Notes: generated by a model not told the origin, from the letters alone. DNA of 64,000 bases from an uncultured Bacillota bacterium (GCA_900544595.1 UQVQ01000001.1:159730-223729), one strand, 5' to 3'. Counted from the stretch's first letter, positions 43,112 to 52,479 are shown. Numbers and translations are program-made.

Positions 43112-43773
43112 TTGTTAAACATATCCTCCCTCTTTTGTTTTGTTTCTTCAATTGCCATTTGCTCGCGAAATTTGCGAATTTCCTCATGATTTCCCGAAAG
43201 CAAAACTTCTGGAACTTTGTGCCCCATAAAATTCGCAGGGCGCGTGTATTGAGGATATTCCAAAAGCCCGCTTGCGTGGCTTTCTTCGCAAAGCGAATCC
43301 TTGGAAAGAACGCCTTCAACATGGCGCGCAACCGCATCAACAACAACCATTGCAGGAATTTCGCCGCCTGTTAAAACATAGTCGCCAATTGAAATTTGAA
43401 GTGGATTAAAAATTTCAATAATTCGCTCGTCAATTCCTTCATAGTGCCCGCAAAGCAAAATTAAATGTTTTTCCTTTGAAAGCGAAATTGCTTTTTCTTG
43501 CGAAAAAACTTCTCCCTTTGGGGAAAGAAAAATAACAGTGCTGTCCTCTGTTAAAACGCTTTTAATTGCGTCATAAATTGGCTGCGCAGTCATAACCATT
43601 CCTGCCCCTCCGCCAAAAGGAACATCGTCGCACTTTTTGTGTTTGTCCTTTGAAAAATCTCTTATGTTAACCAAATTTATTTCAAGTTTTTTGCTTGAAA
43701 CAGCTCGCCCCAAAACGCTTTCGAAAAGAGGCTCAAACATATTTGGAAAAAGTGTTAAAATGTCAATTCTCAT
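43099..43773 (-). CDS. trmD: tRNA (guanine-N1)-methyltransferase TrmD
   Basis: 224 aa. Methylates G37 of tRNAs. Seen: MRIDILTLFPNMFEPLF, DDVPFGGGAGMVM, LCGHYEGIDERI, and GDYVLTGGEIPAMVVVDA (trefoil-knot SAM site). The start is the family-typical Met at 43773; the frame stays open upstream but shows no start signal. There is no SD, and TATAAT ends 6 nt before the ATG. Confidence 0.97.
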   Translation of the reverse strand: MRIDILTLFPNMFEPLFESVLGRAVSSKKLEINLVNIRDFSKDKHKKCDDVPFGGGAGMVMTAQPIYDAIKSVLTEDSTVIFLSPKGEVFSQEKAISLSKEKHLILLCGHYEGIDERIIEIFNPLQISIGDYVLTGGEIPAMVVVDAVARHVEGVLSKDSLCEESHASGLLEYPQYTRPANFMGHKVPEVLLSGNHEEIRKFREQMAIEETKQKREDMFNKWKK

Positions 43774-43779
43774 ATTTTG

Positions 43780-43808
43780 ATTATAAAACAAAAAAGATAA
43801 TAACGCAA
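43780..43808 (-). promoter_or_regulatory. Predicted leaderless promoter of trmD
   Basis: -35 TTGCGT (43803-43808), 17-bp spacer, -10 TATAAT (43780-43785), 6 nt to ATG 43773. Confidence 0.65.
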
Positions 43809-43861
43809 ATTTTTCTTTCATATACATAGTTTGAAGTTTTAAATAAAATGGAGAACAAAAA

Positions 43862-45439
43862 ATGAAATTTAAAAAAATTGCAACCAAAGTTTTAATTTGT
43901 CTTTGCGTTTTAAGCATTGTCGCTCTAGGAATTGTTTTGTTTGCGGGGTGCTCCTCAAACGAACAAACCCTTTCGTCATACAATCTTAATGTTAACTTTA
44001 ACGGCGAAGAAAAATTGCTTTCTTGCAAAGAAAATTTAACCTATATCAACGAAACAGAAACTGCGCTTTCTTTTCTTTGCCTCCATCTCTATCCAAACGC
44101 ATTTCGCGAAGGAGCAACACAAAAAGTTGTTTCTCTTTCAAACGAAGCAAAGGCCTATCCAAACGGAAAAAGTTTTGGAAGCATCAAAATTCAAAATGTG
44201 TCTGTTTTGCATAACACCGCAAAATATAGTGCTATGCAAAACATAGCACAGCCAACATATAGCGAAATAACAGAATATTGGAGAACGAACAGTTTAACTG
44301 AAAACCAATATTTTATTGGCGGCGAAGACCAAAACATTTTGTATATTATCTTTAAGGATCAGCTTTTCCCAAGCGAAAAAACAGAAATTGAAATTGATTT
44401 TGAAGTTAAACTTCCAAACATAAACCATCGTTTTGGCTATGGAAATAACACTGTTAACATCGCAAATTTCTATCCCATTGCTTGCATGTTTACAAACGGC
44501 GATTTCGATAAATCACCCTACAGCCCAAATGGCGACCCTTTCTTTTCGAATATGTCAAACTATAATGTTACATTAACCGTTCCAAACGATTATGTTGTTT
44601 CAAACACGGGAAAAGCCAGAAAAGAAACCCAAGACGAAACAACAAAGACGCTTGAAATTGAAGCCTCCTCCGTTCGCGATTTTGCAATTGTTCTTTCCAA
44701 GGAGTTTAAAGTTCTTTCAAAAACCGTTGGAACAACCGAAGTTAAATACTACTATTTTAATGACAGCACGCCAGAAGAATCATTAAAAGCGGGAACCGAC
44801 GCGCTTGAATATTTCAGCAAAACTTTTGGCAAATATCCATATTCAACTCTTTCTGTTGTTCAAGCAAATTTTGTTCATGGCGGAATGGAATTTCCAAATC
44901 TTGTTTACATTTCAAACGATGTTGTCGACCCAGATTTCTATAAGCAAGTTATCGTTCATGAAATTGCCCACCAATGGTGGTATAACCTTGTTGGAAGCAA
45001 CGCATTTAAAAACGGTTGGCTCGACGAAGGATTAACAGAATATTCAACTGCTCTTTTCTTTGAAGACCACGAGGAATATGGAATTTCAAAGGACTCGCTA
45101 ATAAATAATGCATACTCTCTTTTCTCGCTTTTTGTTCAAGTTTATGAAAAGGTTTACGGGAATGTTAACACGTCTATGAACCGTGCGCTTAACGAATATG
45201 AAAGCGAGCAACAATATACGTATGTTGCCTATGTTAAAGGGATGCTCCTTTTCGATTCTCTTCGCGAAATTCTTGGAAAAGAAAAATTTGAAAAATGTTT
45301 ACAAAACTATTTCAAAGAATATAAATTCCAAAACGTTACGCCTGAGAATATGATTGCGTCTTTTGAAAAAACAGCAAAATGCAACCTTGAAAACTATTTC
45401 AATGCTTGGATAAGCGGCGAAGTTATTTTGTTAAAATAA
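43862..45439 (+). CDS. M1-family metallopeptidase, predicted lipoprotein
   Basis: 525 aa. Lipoprotein signal with lipobox LFAGC (Cys30). The M1 gluzincin signature is exact: HEIAH at 366-370 and Glu389, giving HExxH-x18-E, in NGWLDEGLTEY. An upstream GGMEFPN matches the aminopeptidase GxMEN exopeptidase motif with Phe for Asn, so the substrate range may be altered. Likely surface-exposed. SD TGGAGA upstream. The fabG-like gene follows after 22 bp. Confidence 0.93.
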   Translation: MKFKKIATKVLICLCVLSIVALGIVLFAGCSSNEQTLSSYNLNVNFNGEEKLLSCKENLTYINETETALSFLCLHLYPNAFREGATQKVVSLSNEAKAYPNGKSFGSIKIQNVSVLHNTAKYSAMQNIAQPTYSEITEYWRTNSLTENQYFIGGEDQNILYIIFKDQLFPSEKTEIEIDFEVKLPNINHRFGYGNNTVNIANFYPIACMFTNGDFDKSPYSPNGDPFFSNMSNYNVTLTVPNDYVVSNTGKARKETQDETTKTLEIEASSVRDFAIVLSKEFKVLSKTVGTTEVKYYYFNDSTPEESLKAGTDALEYFSKTFGKYPYSTLSVVQANFVHGGMEFPNLVYISNDVVDPDFYKQVIVHEIAHQWWYNLVGSNAFKNGWLDEGLTEYSTALFFEDHEEYGISKDSLINNAYSLFSLFVQVYEKVYGNVNTSMNRALNEYESEQQYTYVAYVKGMLLFDSLREILGKEKFEKCLQNYFKEYKFQNVTPENMIASFEKTAKCNLENYFNAWISGEVILLK

Positions 45440-45455
45440 ATTTTTGTGATATACT
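45428..45455 (+). promoter_or_regulatory. Predicted leaderless promoter of the fabG-like gene
   Basis: -35 TTGTTA (45428-45433), 16-bp spacer, extended -10 TG-A-TATACT (45450-45455), 6 nt to ATG 45462. It overlaps the upstream stop codon. Confidence 0.6.
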
Positions 45456-45461
45456 AATTAT

Positions 45462-46202
45462 ATGAACAAAAGTGTTATCGTTACTGGTGCATCGCGCGGA
45501 ATTGGAGCTCAAATTGCAAAAGATTTTGCAAAAGAAGGTTATAATGTTTTAATCAATTATAATAACTCTGAAAAGCAAGCGATTGAAGTTAAAAAAGAAA
45601 TTAACAAAAATTTCCCTAATGTTATTGCGGAAATTTATAAGTGCGACGTAAGTTGTTTGGAAGAATGCGAGAGAATGGCAGATTTTGCTATTTCAATTTT
45701 TGGAAAAATTGATGTGTTAGTTGCAAACGCGGGCGTTGCGCAAATCAAGCCGTTAATTGACGTTTCCGAAGGAGATATAAACAAACTTATTGGAGTTAAT
45801 CTTCTTGGTGTTGTTAACGCATGTAAAGCAGCGTCTGGAAATATGATTTCAAATATGTTTGGGAAAATTATAACAATTTCGTCAATGTGGGGGCTTTCGG
45901 GTTCATCTTGCGAAGTTCTCTACTCCGCCGCAAAAGCAGGAGTTATTGGTCTTACAAAAGCGCTTTCAAAAGAACTTGGGCCTTCAAACATAACCGTTAA
46001 CTGTATTTGCCCTGGGCTTATTAACACAGAGATGAACAGTTCTCTTTCAAAAGAAGTCGTTGACGAAATTGTGTCGTCAATTTCGCTTGGACGAATTGGA
46101 CAGCCAAAAGACATTTCAAATGTTGCGCTTTTTCTTGCAAGCGACAAAGCAAATTATGTTACAGGCGCAACAATTCAGGTTGACGGCGGAATTATTCTTT
46201 AA
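45462..46202 (+). CDS. SDR-family oxidoreductase, FabG-like 3-oxoacyl-ACP reductase
   Basis: 246 aa classical short-chain dehydrogenase. NADP-binding TGASRGIG (8-15), NAGVA, catalytic ISSMWG Ser and YSAAK (Tyr154, Lys158), C-terminal TGATIQVDGG. Best fit is FabG, but it lies outside any fatty-acid cluster, so another SDR role is possible. No SD; probable leaderless start. Ends 50 bp before the phage module. Confidence 0.88.
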   Translation: MNKSVIVTGASRGIGAQIAKDFAKEGYNVLINYNNSEKQAIEVKKEINKNFPNVIAEIYKCDVSCLEECERMADFAISIFGKIDVLVANAGVAQIKPLIDVSEGDINKLIGVNLLGVVNACKAASGNMISNMFGKIITISSMWGLSGSSCEVLYSAAKAGVIGLTKALSKELGPSNITVNCICPGLINTEMNSSLSKEVVDEIVSSISLGRIGQPKDISNVALFLASDKANYVTGATIQVDGGIIL

Positions 46203-46212
46203 TTTTAAAAAC

Positions 46213-46245
46213 AAAAAAACCAAGCATTTTGCTTGGCTTTTTCTT
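46213..46245. terminator. Bidirectional terminator between fabG-like gene and phage module
   Basis: CCAAGC / GCTTGG stem with a 5-nt loop. T run on the plus side is CTTTTTC, on the minus side TTTTTTT, so it is stronger for the minus-strand holin gene. Confidence 0.75.
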
Positions 46246-46254
46246 TAAAGAAAA

Positions 46255-46578
46255 TTATTCGTCTTCTTTCTCGTTTTCTTCGTCTTTTGTTTCAGCAATT
46301 GTTTCATCAATTGCGTCTTTAATTTCTTTTTCTGTTTCCTCAATCTTTTCGCTAATTTCTTTTGTTTCGTTTTCCAAGCCGCCGTTTGTTTTGTTTGTTC
46401 CGCTTGGCATTGCAACAACGCCGAGAACAACCAAAAGCCCCGCAATCGACATAATTATATTATTGATCAATTCGCCGTCTGGAATGAACCCGCAGGCTCT
46501 TCCAATTGCATCCATCAAAACAACAACTGCGCTTGATAAACTAACCCAAAAGCCATAGCTTTTAAATTTATTTTTCAT
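46255..46578 (-). CDS. Holin-like protein with acidic tail
   Basis: 107 aa. YGFWVSLSSAVVVLMDAIGRACG and INNIIMSIAGLLVVLGVVAMPSG give two membrane helices in the arrangement of phage holins of Gram-positive phages (FWVSL...GLLVVLGV..PS). The 45-residue C-terminal tail is Glu/Lys-rich and probably coiled coil, longer than usual. SD AAAGGAGG. Overlaps the BhlA-like gene by 4 bp. No endolysin is adjacent. Confidence 0.75.
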   Translation of the reverse strand: MKNKFKSYGFWVSLSSAVVVLMDAIGRACGFIPDGELINNIIMSIAGLLVVLGVVAMPSGTNKTNGGLENETKEISEKIEETEKEIKDAIDETIAETKDEENEKEDE

Positions 46579-47000
46579 AACTCCTCCTTTGGAAAAACAA
46601 CTTTCTTAATTTCTTTAACATCATTTTTAACACCCTTAACATCTCTTGAAACTTTTTTGATAAGTTTGCTGTGCGTTTTCAAGTTTTCGTTAATTGACGA
46701 AATTGAGGAGCTTGTTTGTTCAAGTTTTCCTTGGATTTCCTTTGTTGCGTTTGCAACCAAAGAAATATTTTTTTTGCTTTCTTTCGAAGAATCTTTAATT
46801 TCCCCAACATCTTCTTTAATTTCGTCAACTTTTTCGTTTGCTTGACGAATTTCGTTAACACTTTTGTTAAGAGAATTTATAGTTTGGGTGTATTTATCTT
46901 CGCGTTTTGCGCTGTCCTTAAGCAGATATGCCAAAAGACACACAAAAAGCGTTGCAAAAATTCCGTTTGAAATAACAATATTTAAAATGTCTTGCCACAT
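46575..47000 (-). CDS. BhlA/UviB-like small membrane protein with long coiled coil
   Basis: 141 aa. N-terminal membrane segment and basic stop in ILNIVISNGIFATLFVCLLAYLLKDSAKREDKY, the BhlA/UviB holin or bacteriocin-release family pattern. About 90 residues of heptad-like coiled coil follow (NEIRQANEKVDEIKEDVGEIKD), much longer than in typical BhlA (about 70-90 aa in total). The SD AAAGGA is somewhat distant. Together with the overlapping holin it could release particles from cells. Confidence 0.7.
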   Translation of the reverse strand: MWQDILNIVISNGIFATLFVCLLAYLLKDSAKREDKYTQTINSLNKSVNEIRQANEKVDEIKEDVGEIKDSSKESKKNISLVANATKEIQGKLEQTSSSISSINENLKTHSKLIKKVSRDVKGVKNDVKEIKKVVFPKEEL

Positions 47001-47006
47001 TCCATG

Positions 47007-47933
47007 CTATTCCTTTCTGTTTAAAATTTGTGCATAAACAGCAGGATAATAATTGCTTAAAAGCATTTCATATCTATTGTCTTTTTGAAGTTCATTAAGC
47101 GCAACCTCTTTTGGAAGTTTCATTAAATAGTTTAAAACAACATCATACTTTTCAGAATGCATTTGATTTAAAACGCCATCTTTTCCGAGTTTCTCAATCT
47201 GTTTTTCAAGATTTTTGTTATGGGCTTCAACGCGTTTTTGCTCTTTGCTATTTTCTTTTTCTTGCGCCGCAACAAATTCTTTTTCCTTGCGGTCAATTTC
47301 TTTGTTAAAGTTGTCAACTTCCTTTTGTTGCCTCGAAATTTCGCTGTTAATTTTTGCAATTTTATTTTCAAGTTTAACTGCATATGAAATATCGAACCCA
47401 TCAAGAGCGTTTTGTTTTTGCATTTCCAAAACCTCTTTTTCGCCCGAAAGGCGCTCGATGTTTTTGTTAAACTCGCTTATTGCAGAACTAATCTGTTCGT
47501 CTTTTGTTCCTTCAATTGCCTTAACCGCTTCGTTAAAAATTGACGAACGCGAAATTCCTTGCTTAATTGAACTGTTGGTTGTTTTTCTTAGCGATGATTT
47601 ATAATTTTTGAAAGCATCTTCAATTGATTCGTCTTTTTCATCTCCGGCGTCCTCAATTTTTGCTTCCAATTTTGAAAATTTGTTTAAGAATGAAGATTCA
47701 AGTTTTTGTCTTTCATTTTCTTTTTCATCTTTAAGAGAGTTTTCCGCTTCGGCTTTAATTTCATCTTCGCTTGGCGCGTTAAATTCTTTTTTCTCTAAGC
47801 CAAGCGATTGAATTTCTTTTGGCGAAAAAGTCTCTTTTGAATATTTTTTATCAATTTCTTGAAGTTTTGAAAAAGCTTCTTCTTTTTCTTTTTCAAAATC
47901 ATTTTTGGAACTTGTGCTTTTATATTCGGCCAT
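47007..47933 (-). CDS. Coiled-coil phage-module protein
   Basis: 308 aa, very Lys/Glu-rich, with long helical stretches (about 60-260) and a short hydrophobic-patterned C terminus (YDVVLNYLMKLPKEVALNELQ, NYYPAVYAQI). Unrecognised. Its place after the nozzle suggests a virion-internal or tail-tip component. I chose ATG 47933, preceded by AGGAGGAG; a longer frame overlaps the nozzle gene. Confidence 0.7.
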   Translation of the reverse strand: MAEYKSTSSKNDFEKEKEEAFSKLQEIDKKYSKETFSPKEIQSLGLEKKEFNAPSEDEIKAEAENSLKDEKENERQKLESSFLNKFSKLEAKIEDAGDEKDESIEDAFKNYKSSLRKTTNSSIKQGISRSSIFNEAVKAIEGTKDEQISSAISEFNKNIERLSGEKEVLEMQKQNALDGFDISYAVKLENKIAKINSEISRQQKEVDNFNKEIDRKEKEFVAAQEKENSKEQKRVEAHNKNLEKQIEKLGKDGVLNQMHSEKYDVVLNYLMKLPKEVALNELQKDNRYEMLLSNYYPAVYAQILNRKE

Positions 47934-47992
47934 TTTAACTCCTCCTAGGTTGTTGAAATTTTCAATGTTTTTAAGTCTTATATTTTCAAGGT

Positions 47993-49504
47993 TCATCGGC
48001 TTATATCAATCGTAATTTCTGGGCAGGCAATCGATGCAAAACTGCCGTCGGTTTCAAGGGAAAATTGAAACATTTCGCCTTTTAAATTTGGATATATAAC
48101 CGAGGTTGAATTTTTCCCCTTAACCTCGAATGTTTTTGTTTCAAGATCTGTTTTGATAATAACTTTGCAATTTTCCTTTGCAACAAGCGTAAATTTTGTT
48201 ATTTTTTTAATTTTGTTTGGATATCCCAAGTTCGTGTATGGCGAAGTCCAAATCTTTTTAAGAGGAACGCCAAAAATTGCGCCGCTTGCGTCCATTTCCC
48301 CAAGTTTTTTCTTATGCTCATTATTAAAAAGAACCGCAAGCTTATTAACTGTTTCATATTCAATTGAACACATATCTTTTAAATCAACCCCGCGCGTTAA
48401 ACTAATATCTCCTGTTTTAAGGTCAAGTTCAATTAAAGAGTTGTTAACATATCCGCCATCATACGCTTCGCACCCAACAACTTCGCTGTCGTCATATTTA
48501 AGACGGCAACCAAGGTAATATTTTCCGTTGTGATATGCGCTGCAACATTTGTCGTTGTTGTCTTCAAACATCGATTCAATGTTAAGCGAAAGTTTTGTTG
48601 CGGAATATCCGTCAAACGAATAAATTCCGTCGCGCGCAAGGAACATAATTCTGTCCCCACAAACACAAACTGAATTTCCATAAATTTTTCCGCTTGTAAC
48701 GAACATACTCGACAAACTGAATTCCGATTGGTCACCATAAGCCGAAAGACGCGAAATTCCATATTCTTTAAATATGTAAACGTAGTCGTTAAAACTAACA
48801 ACTTTTTGCAAACACCCGCGGTCGTCAATAATTTCAATATAGCCTGCATTGTCAAGATTCATATCCCAGTTTGTTGGGTCGAGGTTGGCGCTGAAAACAA
48901 GTTTGTTTCGTTTTCCTTCCTCAATTGCGAAAACACGCTCATAGTGGCGGCAAATTGAAATAATTTTTGGCGCAGACGCAAGAAGTTCGCTTGAAGTTGC
49001 CGGTTGGAACTTAAACATTCCGTCGGTTGGCGAACTTACAAGCATAACATCAATTCCGTTAATGTTATAGTAAACAGCGCTTGGCTCTGATGTGAATTGA
49101 AGCGTTCCGTTAAGGTCGATGTTGCTGAAAACTGGGTTAATTCCAATGATCTTAACATACTCAACAAGGTTATCGAAACTTAAAACAAGCATATGGTCGC
49201 GATAGTTGAATGTTGTGTCGTAGTATGGAAAAAGCCAAAGTTTGTTAAGATTTGTATATTCGTCAAGAATTTGAAGTTCGCGCATCGTTGCGTTTGCCGT
49301 GTTTGTTTGCGGAAGCGTCAAAATTTTAAAACCTGTTCCGGTTTTAAGCTCTCCGCGATTGAAATTATAGTTATAGGAAACTTTTGCATAGTTATATGGA
49401 AGCGAACTTTCGTCGGTTTCCGTGTTAATTCCATGCTTAAAAGTTGAAAGAGAAAGTTTTTTTGTTATTTTATTTTTTAAAAGAAGTTCATTTTTATAAA
49501 TCAT
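47993..49504 (-). CDS. Short-tail nozzle / hub (gp10/gp12-like beta-propeller)
   Basis: 503 aa, beta-rich. FKHGINTETDESSLPYNYA at the N terminus, and RVFAIEEGKRNKLVFSANLDPTNWD...GYIEIIDDRGCLQKVVSFNDYVYIFKEYGISRL in the middle, are typical of podoviral nozzle or tail-stabilisation proteins (P22 gp10 / T7 gp12 type). Its TAATG overlap with the adaptor gene and SD GGAGGT set the ATG at 49504. It would attach below the adaptor. Confidence 0.75.
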   Translation of the reverse strand: MIYKNELLLKNKITKKLSLSTFKHGINTETDESSLPYNYAKVSYNYNFNRGELKTGTGFKILTLPQTNTANATMRELQILDEYTNLNKLWLFPYYDTTFNYRDHMLVLSFDNLVEYVKIIGINPVFSNIDLNGTLQFTSEPSAVYYNINGIDVMLVSSPTDGMFKFQPATSSELLASAPKIISICRHYERVFAIEEGKRNKLVFSANLDPTNWDMNLDNAGYIEIIDDRGCLQKVVSFNDYVYIFKEYGISRLSAYGDQSEFSLSSMFVTSGKIYGNSVCVCGDRIMFLARDGIYSFDGYSATKLSLNIESMFEDNNDKCCSAYHNGKYYLGCRLKYDDSEVVGCEAYDGGYVNNSLIELDLKTGDISLTRGVDLKDMCSIEYETVNKLAVLFNNEHKKKLGEMDASGAIFGVPLKKIWTSPYTNLGYPNKIKKITKFTLVAKENCKVIIKTDLETKTFEVKGKNSTSVIYPNLKGEMFQFSLETDGSFASIACPEITIDISR

Positions 49505-50073
49505 TAAATCCACCTCCGTTTTGGAAGGCGAATTGCGGATTTTTTTCTTGCTGCAATTAACAAACCGTCTTTAAAACGCTTTTCCCAAATTGATGCGTCG
49601 TCGTGAAGCCCGCAAATGAAACAATATTCCATGGCAACACCATATGCAACAAGCCTGTCGGTTAATTTGCCCGAAAAGTTTTCAATTTTGCTCGTTAAAC
49701 TTTCAAGTTTTGCCGGTTCATATGAATATGTAATTTTAACATCGCCTGGAATTGTTTCAATGCAGTCGGGGAACAACTTATATGGCTCGGAAAGCATAAA
49801 TTTGTTTTCAACTTTAACAATGTCCAAAACATCTTTTGAAAGAGATGAAAGCAAAATTTTTCCGTCAGTTGAAGAAACTGTTTCGGTTTTCAAAAGCGGA
49901 ATGTAGTCTGTTGCAATTTCGCTTAAAACAAGATTAAGACATCTTAAAAGATGGCTTAACTCTTTTGTTTGCTCGTCGGTTTCGGTTTCTGTTCCGTCAA
50001 GACTTTGAACTAAAAGAAGTTCATCTTTTTGAAGAAAAATGCAAGCAGTTTTCAAAATGCTTTTAATTGTCAT
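49504..50073 (-). CDS. Head-tail adaptor-like protein
   Basis: 189 aa, mainly helical. VKITYSYEPAKLESLTSKIENFSGKLTDRLVAYGVAMEYCFICGLHDDASIWEKRFKDGL and the closing RLPKRRWI match podovirus adaptors (P22 gp4 / T7 gp11 position and pattern). Assignment rests on pattern plus location between capsid and nozzle. SD AAGGAGG. Confidence 0.7.
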   Translation of the reverse strand: MTIKSILKTACIFLQKDELLLVQSLDGTETETDEQTKELSHLLRCLNLVLSEIATDYIPLLKTETVSSTDGKILLSSLSKDVLDIVKVENKFMLSEPYKLFPDCIETIPGDVKITYSYEPAKLESLTSKIENFSGKLTDRLVAYGVAMEYCFICGLHDDASIWEKRFKDGLLIAARKKSAIRLPKRRWI

Positions 50074-50087
50074 TTCTAATCCTCCTT

Positions 50088-50420
50088 TTAAAGTTTTGAG
50101 TATTTAATTTGTTCAAATAATTTGTCTTTTGCTTCGTTTAATATTGTTTTTTCGTTTTTTTCTTGATTTTTTAAGTTTTCTTTATCAATTTCATCAATAA
50201 GTTTTTCTCTGTTTTCAACTCTCGTTTTCCTAACAAACTCAATTGTTCTTGCGTCAAGACAAGCATAAGGGACAGTTAAACAATAACTGCCCCCAATTTG
50301 CCCCATGCAATGAATTTCAAACTTTTGTTTTTTTGTGTTATAGAAAATTTCATAGTCATCATCAATTTCTTTAAGTCTTGCTCCAATAAAAAACAAGTCA
50401 TTCAAAATTTCAACAAGCAT
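50088..50420 (-). CDS. Small phage-module protein of unknown function
   Basis: 110 aa. N-terminal half is globular (DDYEIFYNTKKQKFEIHCMGQIGGSYCLTVPYACLDARTIEFV), C-terminal half a charged helix. No family recognised. A gene of this size often sits between capsid and adaptor in phages infecting Firmicutes. SD AAGGAG. Confidence 0.7.
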   Translation of the reverse strand: MLVEILNDLFFIGARLKEIDDDYEIFYNTKKQKFEIHCMGQIGGSYCLTVPYACLDARTIEFVRKTRVENREKLIDEIDKENLKNQEKNEKTILNEAKDKLFEQIKYSKL

Positions 50421-50448
50421 TTTTAAAGCTCCTTATTTTTTGCTTAAA

Positions 50449-51693
50449 CTATTCGCCGTTGCCTGCGTTTGTGTTTGTTGAAGATGTTTCAACAATTGTT
50501 GTCGACTTGAAAGGATTTGTTACAGTGGATTTAATTCCAGAGATTTTCCCTTGTGCGTTAGGTTTGTTGCAAATTAAGTCGGCATATTTAACAAGAGTTG
50601 CGCAATATGTTGCTTCGTTTGGATTTTGTTTAATAACTTTTCCGTCGTCGCCTTCAAGCCATTTCCAATCGCAAAGTTGATGCAAAGTAAATTCGTCGGT
50701 GTTAAGCAAATACATTTCATCGTCTTTAACAAATCTATCTGCAAAAACTGGAATTCCGTTGTATGTTATTGCTTTATATCCGCCTGCGAGATCCATAACA
50801 TCAATGTTTCTTTTGAAATATGACAAATATGTTTGATATGCTTTTCTAACAGTTCTTGAGCAAGTTATGAAGTTAGCGCTAAGCCCGCCTGTTTCTTCCA
50901 AACTGTCTAATCCCGCTTGAATTGTTTCGTCAGAAATTTCTTTTTCTGTTGAATCTTTATAAGGTGAAAGCCAAGGATAGTTAGATTTTGTTAACCCATA
51001 AAGAGTTGTTCCCTCGCCAAAAATTGCGCCAAGACCAGTTATTTCAAGGCCTTTCGAATTCTGAACAAAAATTGTGTAGTTTTGAGCAAAAGTTAAAGAA
51101 CTTGCTGCTGCGTCAAGATAGAATTTTTTGTTAACTCTGTCAACAAACTTAATTCTCTTTCCGCTTGATGCTTCAACTTTTGTTGCTCCGTTATAAACAT
51201 CAACAACCATTCCTTCAATAAGATTGCGAACGCTGTCAACAGAAATTGCTCCGTCGGAAGAGCTGAAGCTTGAAACAGTTGCTAATAAGCCGCTGCCATC
51301 GCCATAAAGCATACGCCCGAAATTGAAGCTGCTTGCTTTAACAAGTCCTTCCATTTCTGCGTTTAAAAGATTAACGAAAGCACCTGCGCTGTTTGCCGAA
51401 GCTCTCATTGCCTTATCAGAAATTGAAATTTTTCCGTATAAGTTTTTAAGGTCTGTAACAAATTGAACATATTGGTTTTCTGCTGCAATTGGCAAAGTTC
51501 CTGTTTCTGTTCCAGCCCCAATTCCGCCATTAATTCCAAATGGCGCAAGTTTAATAATTTGCTTTCCCCAAACATCGGAAGTTGATTGTTCAATTCTTCC
51601 AAGAAGTGGGTTTGCATTTGTGTTAAGTTGGTTTGCAACAACGCCTAAATAAACATTTTTTAATGCGTTGCTAGCACTTGTTAATGAAACCAT
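50449..51693 (-). CDS. Major capsid protein
   Basis: About 415 aa. Location right after the scaffold gene and segments such as VSLTSASNALKNVYLGVVANQLNTNANPLLGRIEQS, QFVTDLKNLYGKISISDKAMRAS and YKAITYNGIPVFADRFV...MYLLNTDEFTLHQL are characteristic of HK97-fold capsid proteins of the type found in Clostridia podo- and siphoviruses. No fused protease. The start is ATG 51693, with SD GGAGGG inside an upstream in-frame extension. Confidence 0.82.
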   Translation of the reverse strand: MVSLTSASNALKNVYLGVVANQLNTNANPLLGRIEQSTSDVWGKQIIKLAPFGINGGIGAGTETGTLPIAAENQYVQFVTDLKNLYGKISISDKAMRASANSAGAFVNLLNAEMEGLVKASSFNFGRMLYGDGSGLLATVSSFSSSDGAISVDSVRNLIEGMVVDVYNGATKVEASSGKRIKFVDRVNKKFYLDAAASSLTFAQNYTIFVQNSKGLEITGLGAIFGEGTTLYGLTKSNYPWLSPYKDSTEKEISDETIQAGLDSLEETGGLSANFITCSRTVRKAYQTYLSYFKRNIDVMDLAGGYKAITYNGIPVFADRFVKDDEMYLLNTDEFTLHQLCDWKWLEGDDGKVIKQNPNEATYCATLVKYADLICNKPNAQGKISGIKSTVTNPFKSTTIVETSSTNTNAGNGE

Positions 51694-51795
51694 TTTTCCC
51701 TCCATCAAAATTTTTTAACGCAATTTAAAGAAAAAACATCAAAAAATCATATTTTTTAATGTTTTTTACTTAAATTTTAAAGTTTTTTATTAAAA

Positions 51796-52479
51796 CTAAT
51801 TTTTTAATAATTTCTCTGCCAATGCTTTTGCGTCATTAAGCGATGTTGGCTTTGAAACTTTTTTAAACAAGGTTTCGCCTCCGCGAGTGCTGCTTCCAAT
51901 AACATTTGGTGCGCTTCTAATCTCATTTAAATAAGATCCCAAAACTCGCTTTTTAACTTCGTCGTTTGAAAGAACAAACTCCTCCATAAACGAACTTTCT
52001 TGCGCCATTTGTTTTGGTGTTTTAAACACTTTTGAAAGAACCCTTGCCCAAGCAACTTCAAGCATATCTGGCGAAGCTTGAAGGTCTTTATCTTTCAAAA
52101 TTTCATTTGAAATCTCGCGCGAAAATTCTTTTGCACTATCGTTTTTTTGCAAAAACTCTGCAACTTTTGTTTGCCAGTTGTCTTGTTCAAACGCCGGAGA
52201 AATCTCTTCTGGTTCATCTTTTTGCAAAGAAGTTTCTTCAATTTCTTTTTCGGTAATTTGTTTTTGAATTTCGCTAAGTTTTTGACATTTTCTCGTGAAC
52301 TCCGCCTGAAGATTGTTATACGCATTAACTAAATCTTCCGCGCACGAGAATTTGCCAAATTGGGAGCCGCTTTGCAACGTAGAGGCGCCACCTTGTTCAT
52401 TTTCTTCTTTCAGAGCAATTCCTTCTTGCGCTTGCTTGCTTTCTGCTGGTTGTTCCCCATAAATTTTTTCTTGTTCCAT
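51796..52479 (-). CDS. Phage scaffolding protein
   Basis: 227 aa, acidic, Gln/Glu-rich. Predicted coiled coil in CAEDLVNAYNNLQAEFTRKCQKLSEIQKQITEKE, and a basic helical C terminus ending ALAEKLLKN, the region that usually contacts the capsid protein. Position between portal and capsid supports the call. Confidence 0.75.
   Translation of the reverse strand: MEQEKIYGEQPAESKQAQEGIALKEENEQGGASTLQSGSQFGKFSCAEDLVNAYNNLQAEFTRKCQKLSEIQKQITEKEIEETSLQKDEPEEISPAFEQDNWQTKVAEFLQKNDSAKEFSREISNEILKDKDLQASPDMLEVAWARVLSKVFKTPKQMAQESSFMEEFVLSNDEVKKRVLGSYLNEIRSAPNVIGSSTRGGETLFKKVSKPTSLNDAKALAEKLLKN

Noticed and set aside
43774..44028. 85-codon N-terminal extension of trmD
   Set aside because: The family start MRIDILTLFP lies at 43773 and the extension overlaps the divergent lipoprotein gene.
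51694..51708. Upstream ATGs of the capsid, portal and CBS genes as starts
   Set aside because: In each case the upstream codon precedes or overlaps the SD that clearly serves the next in-frame ATG.
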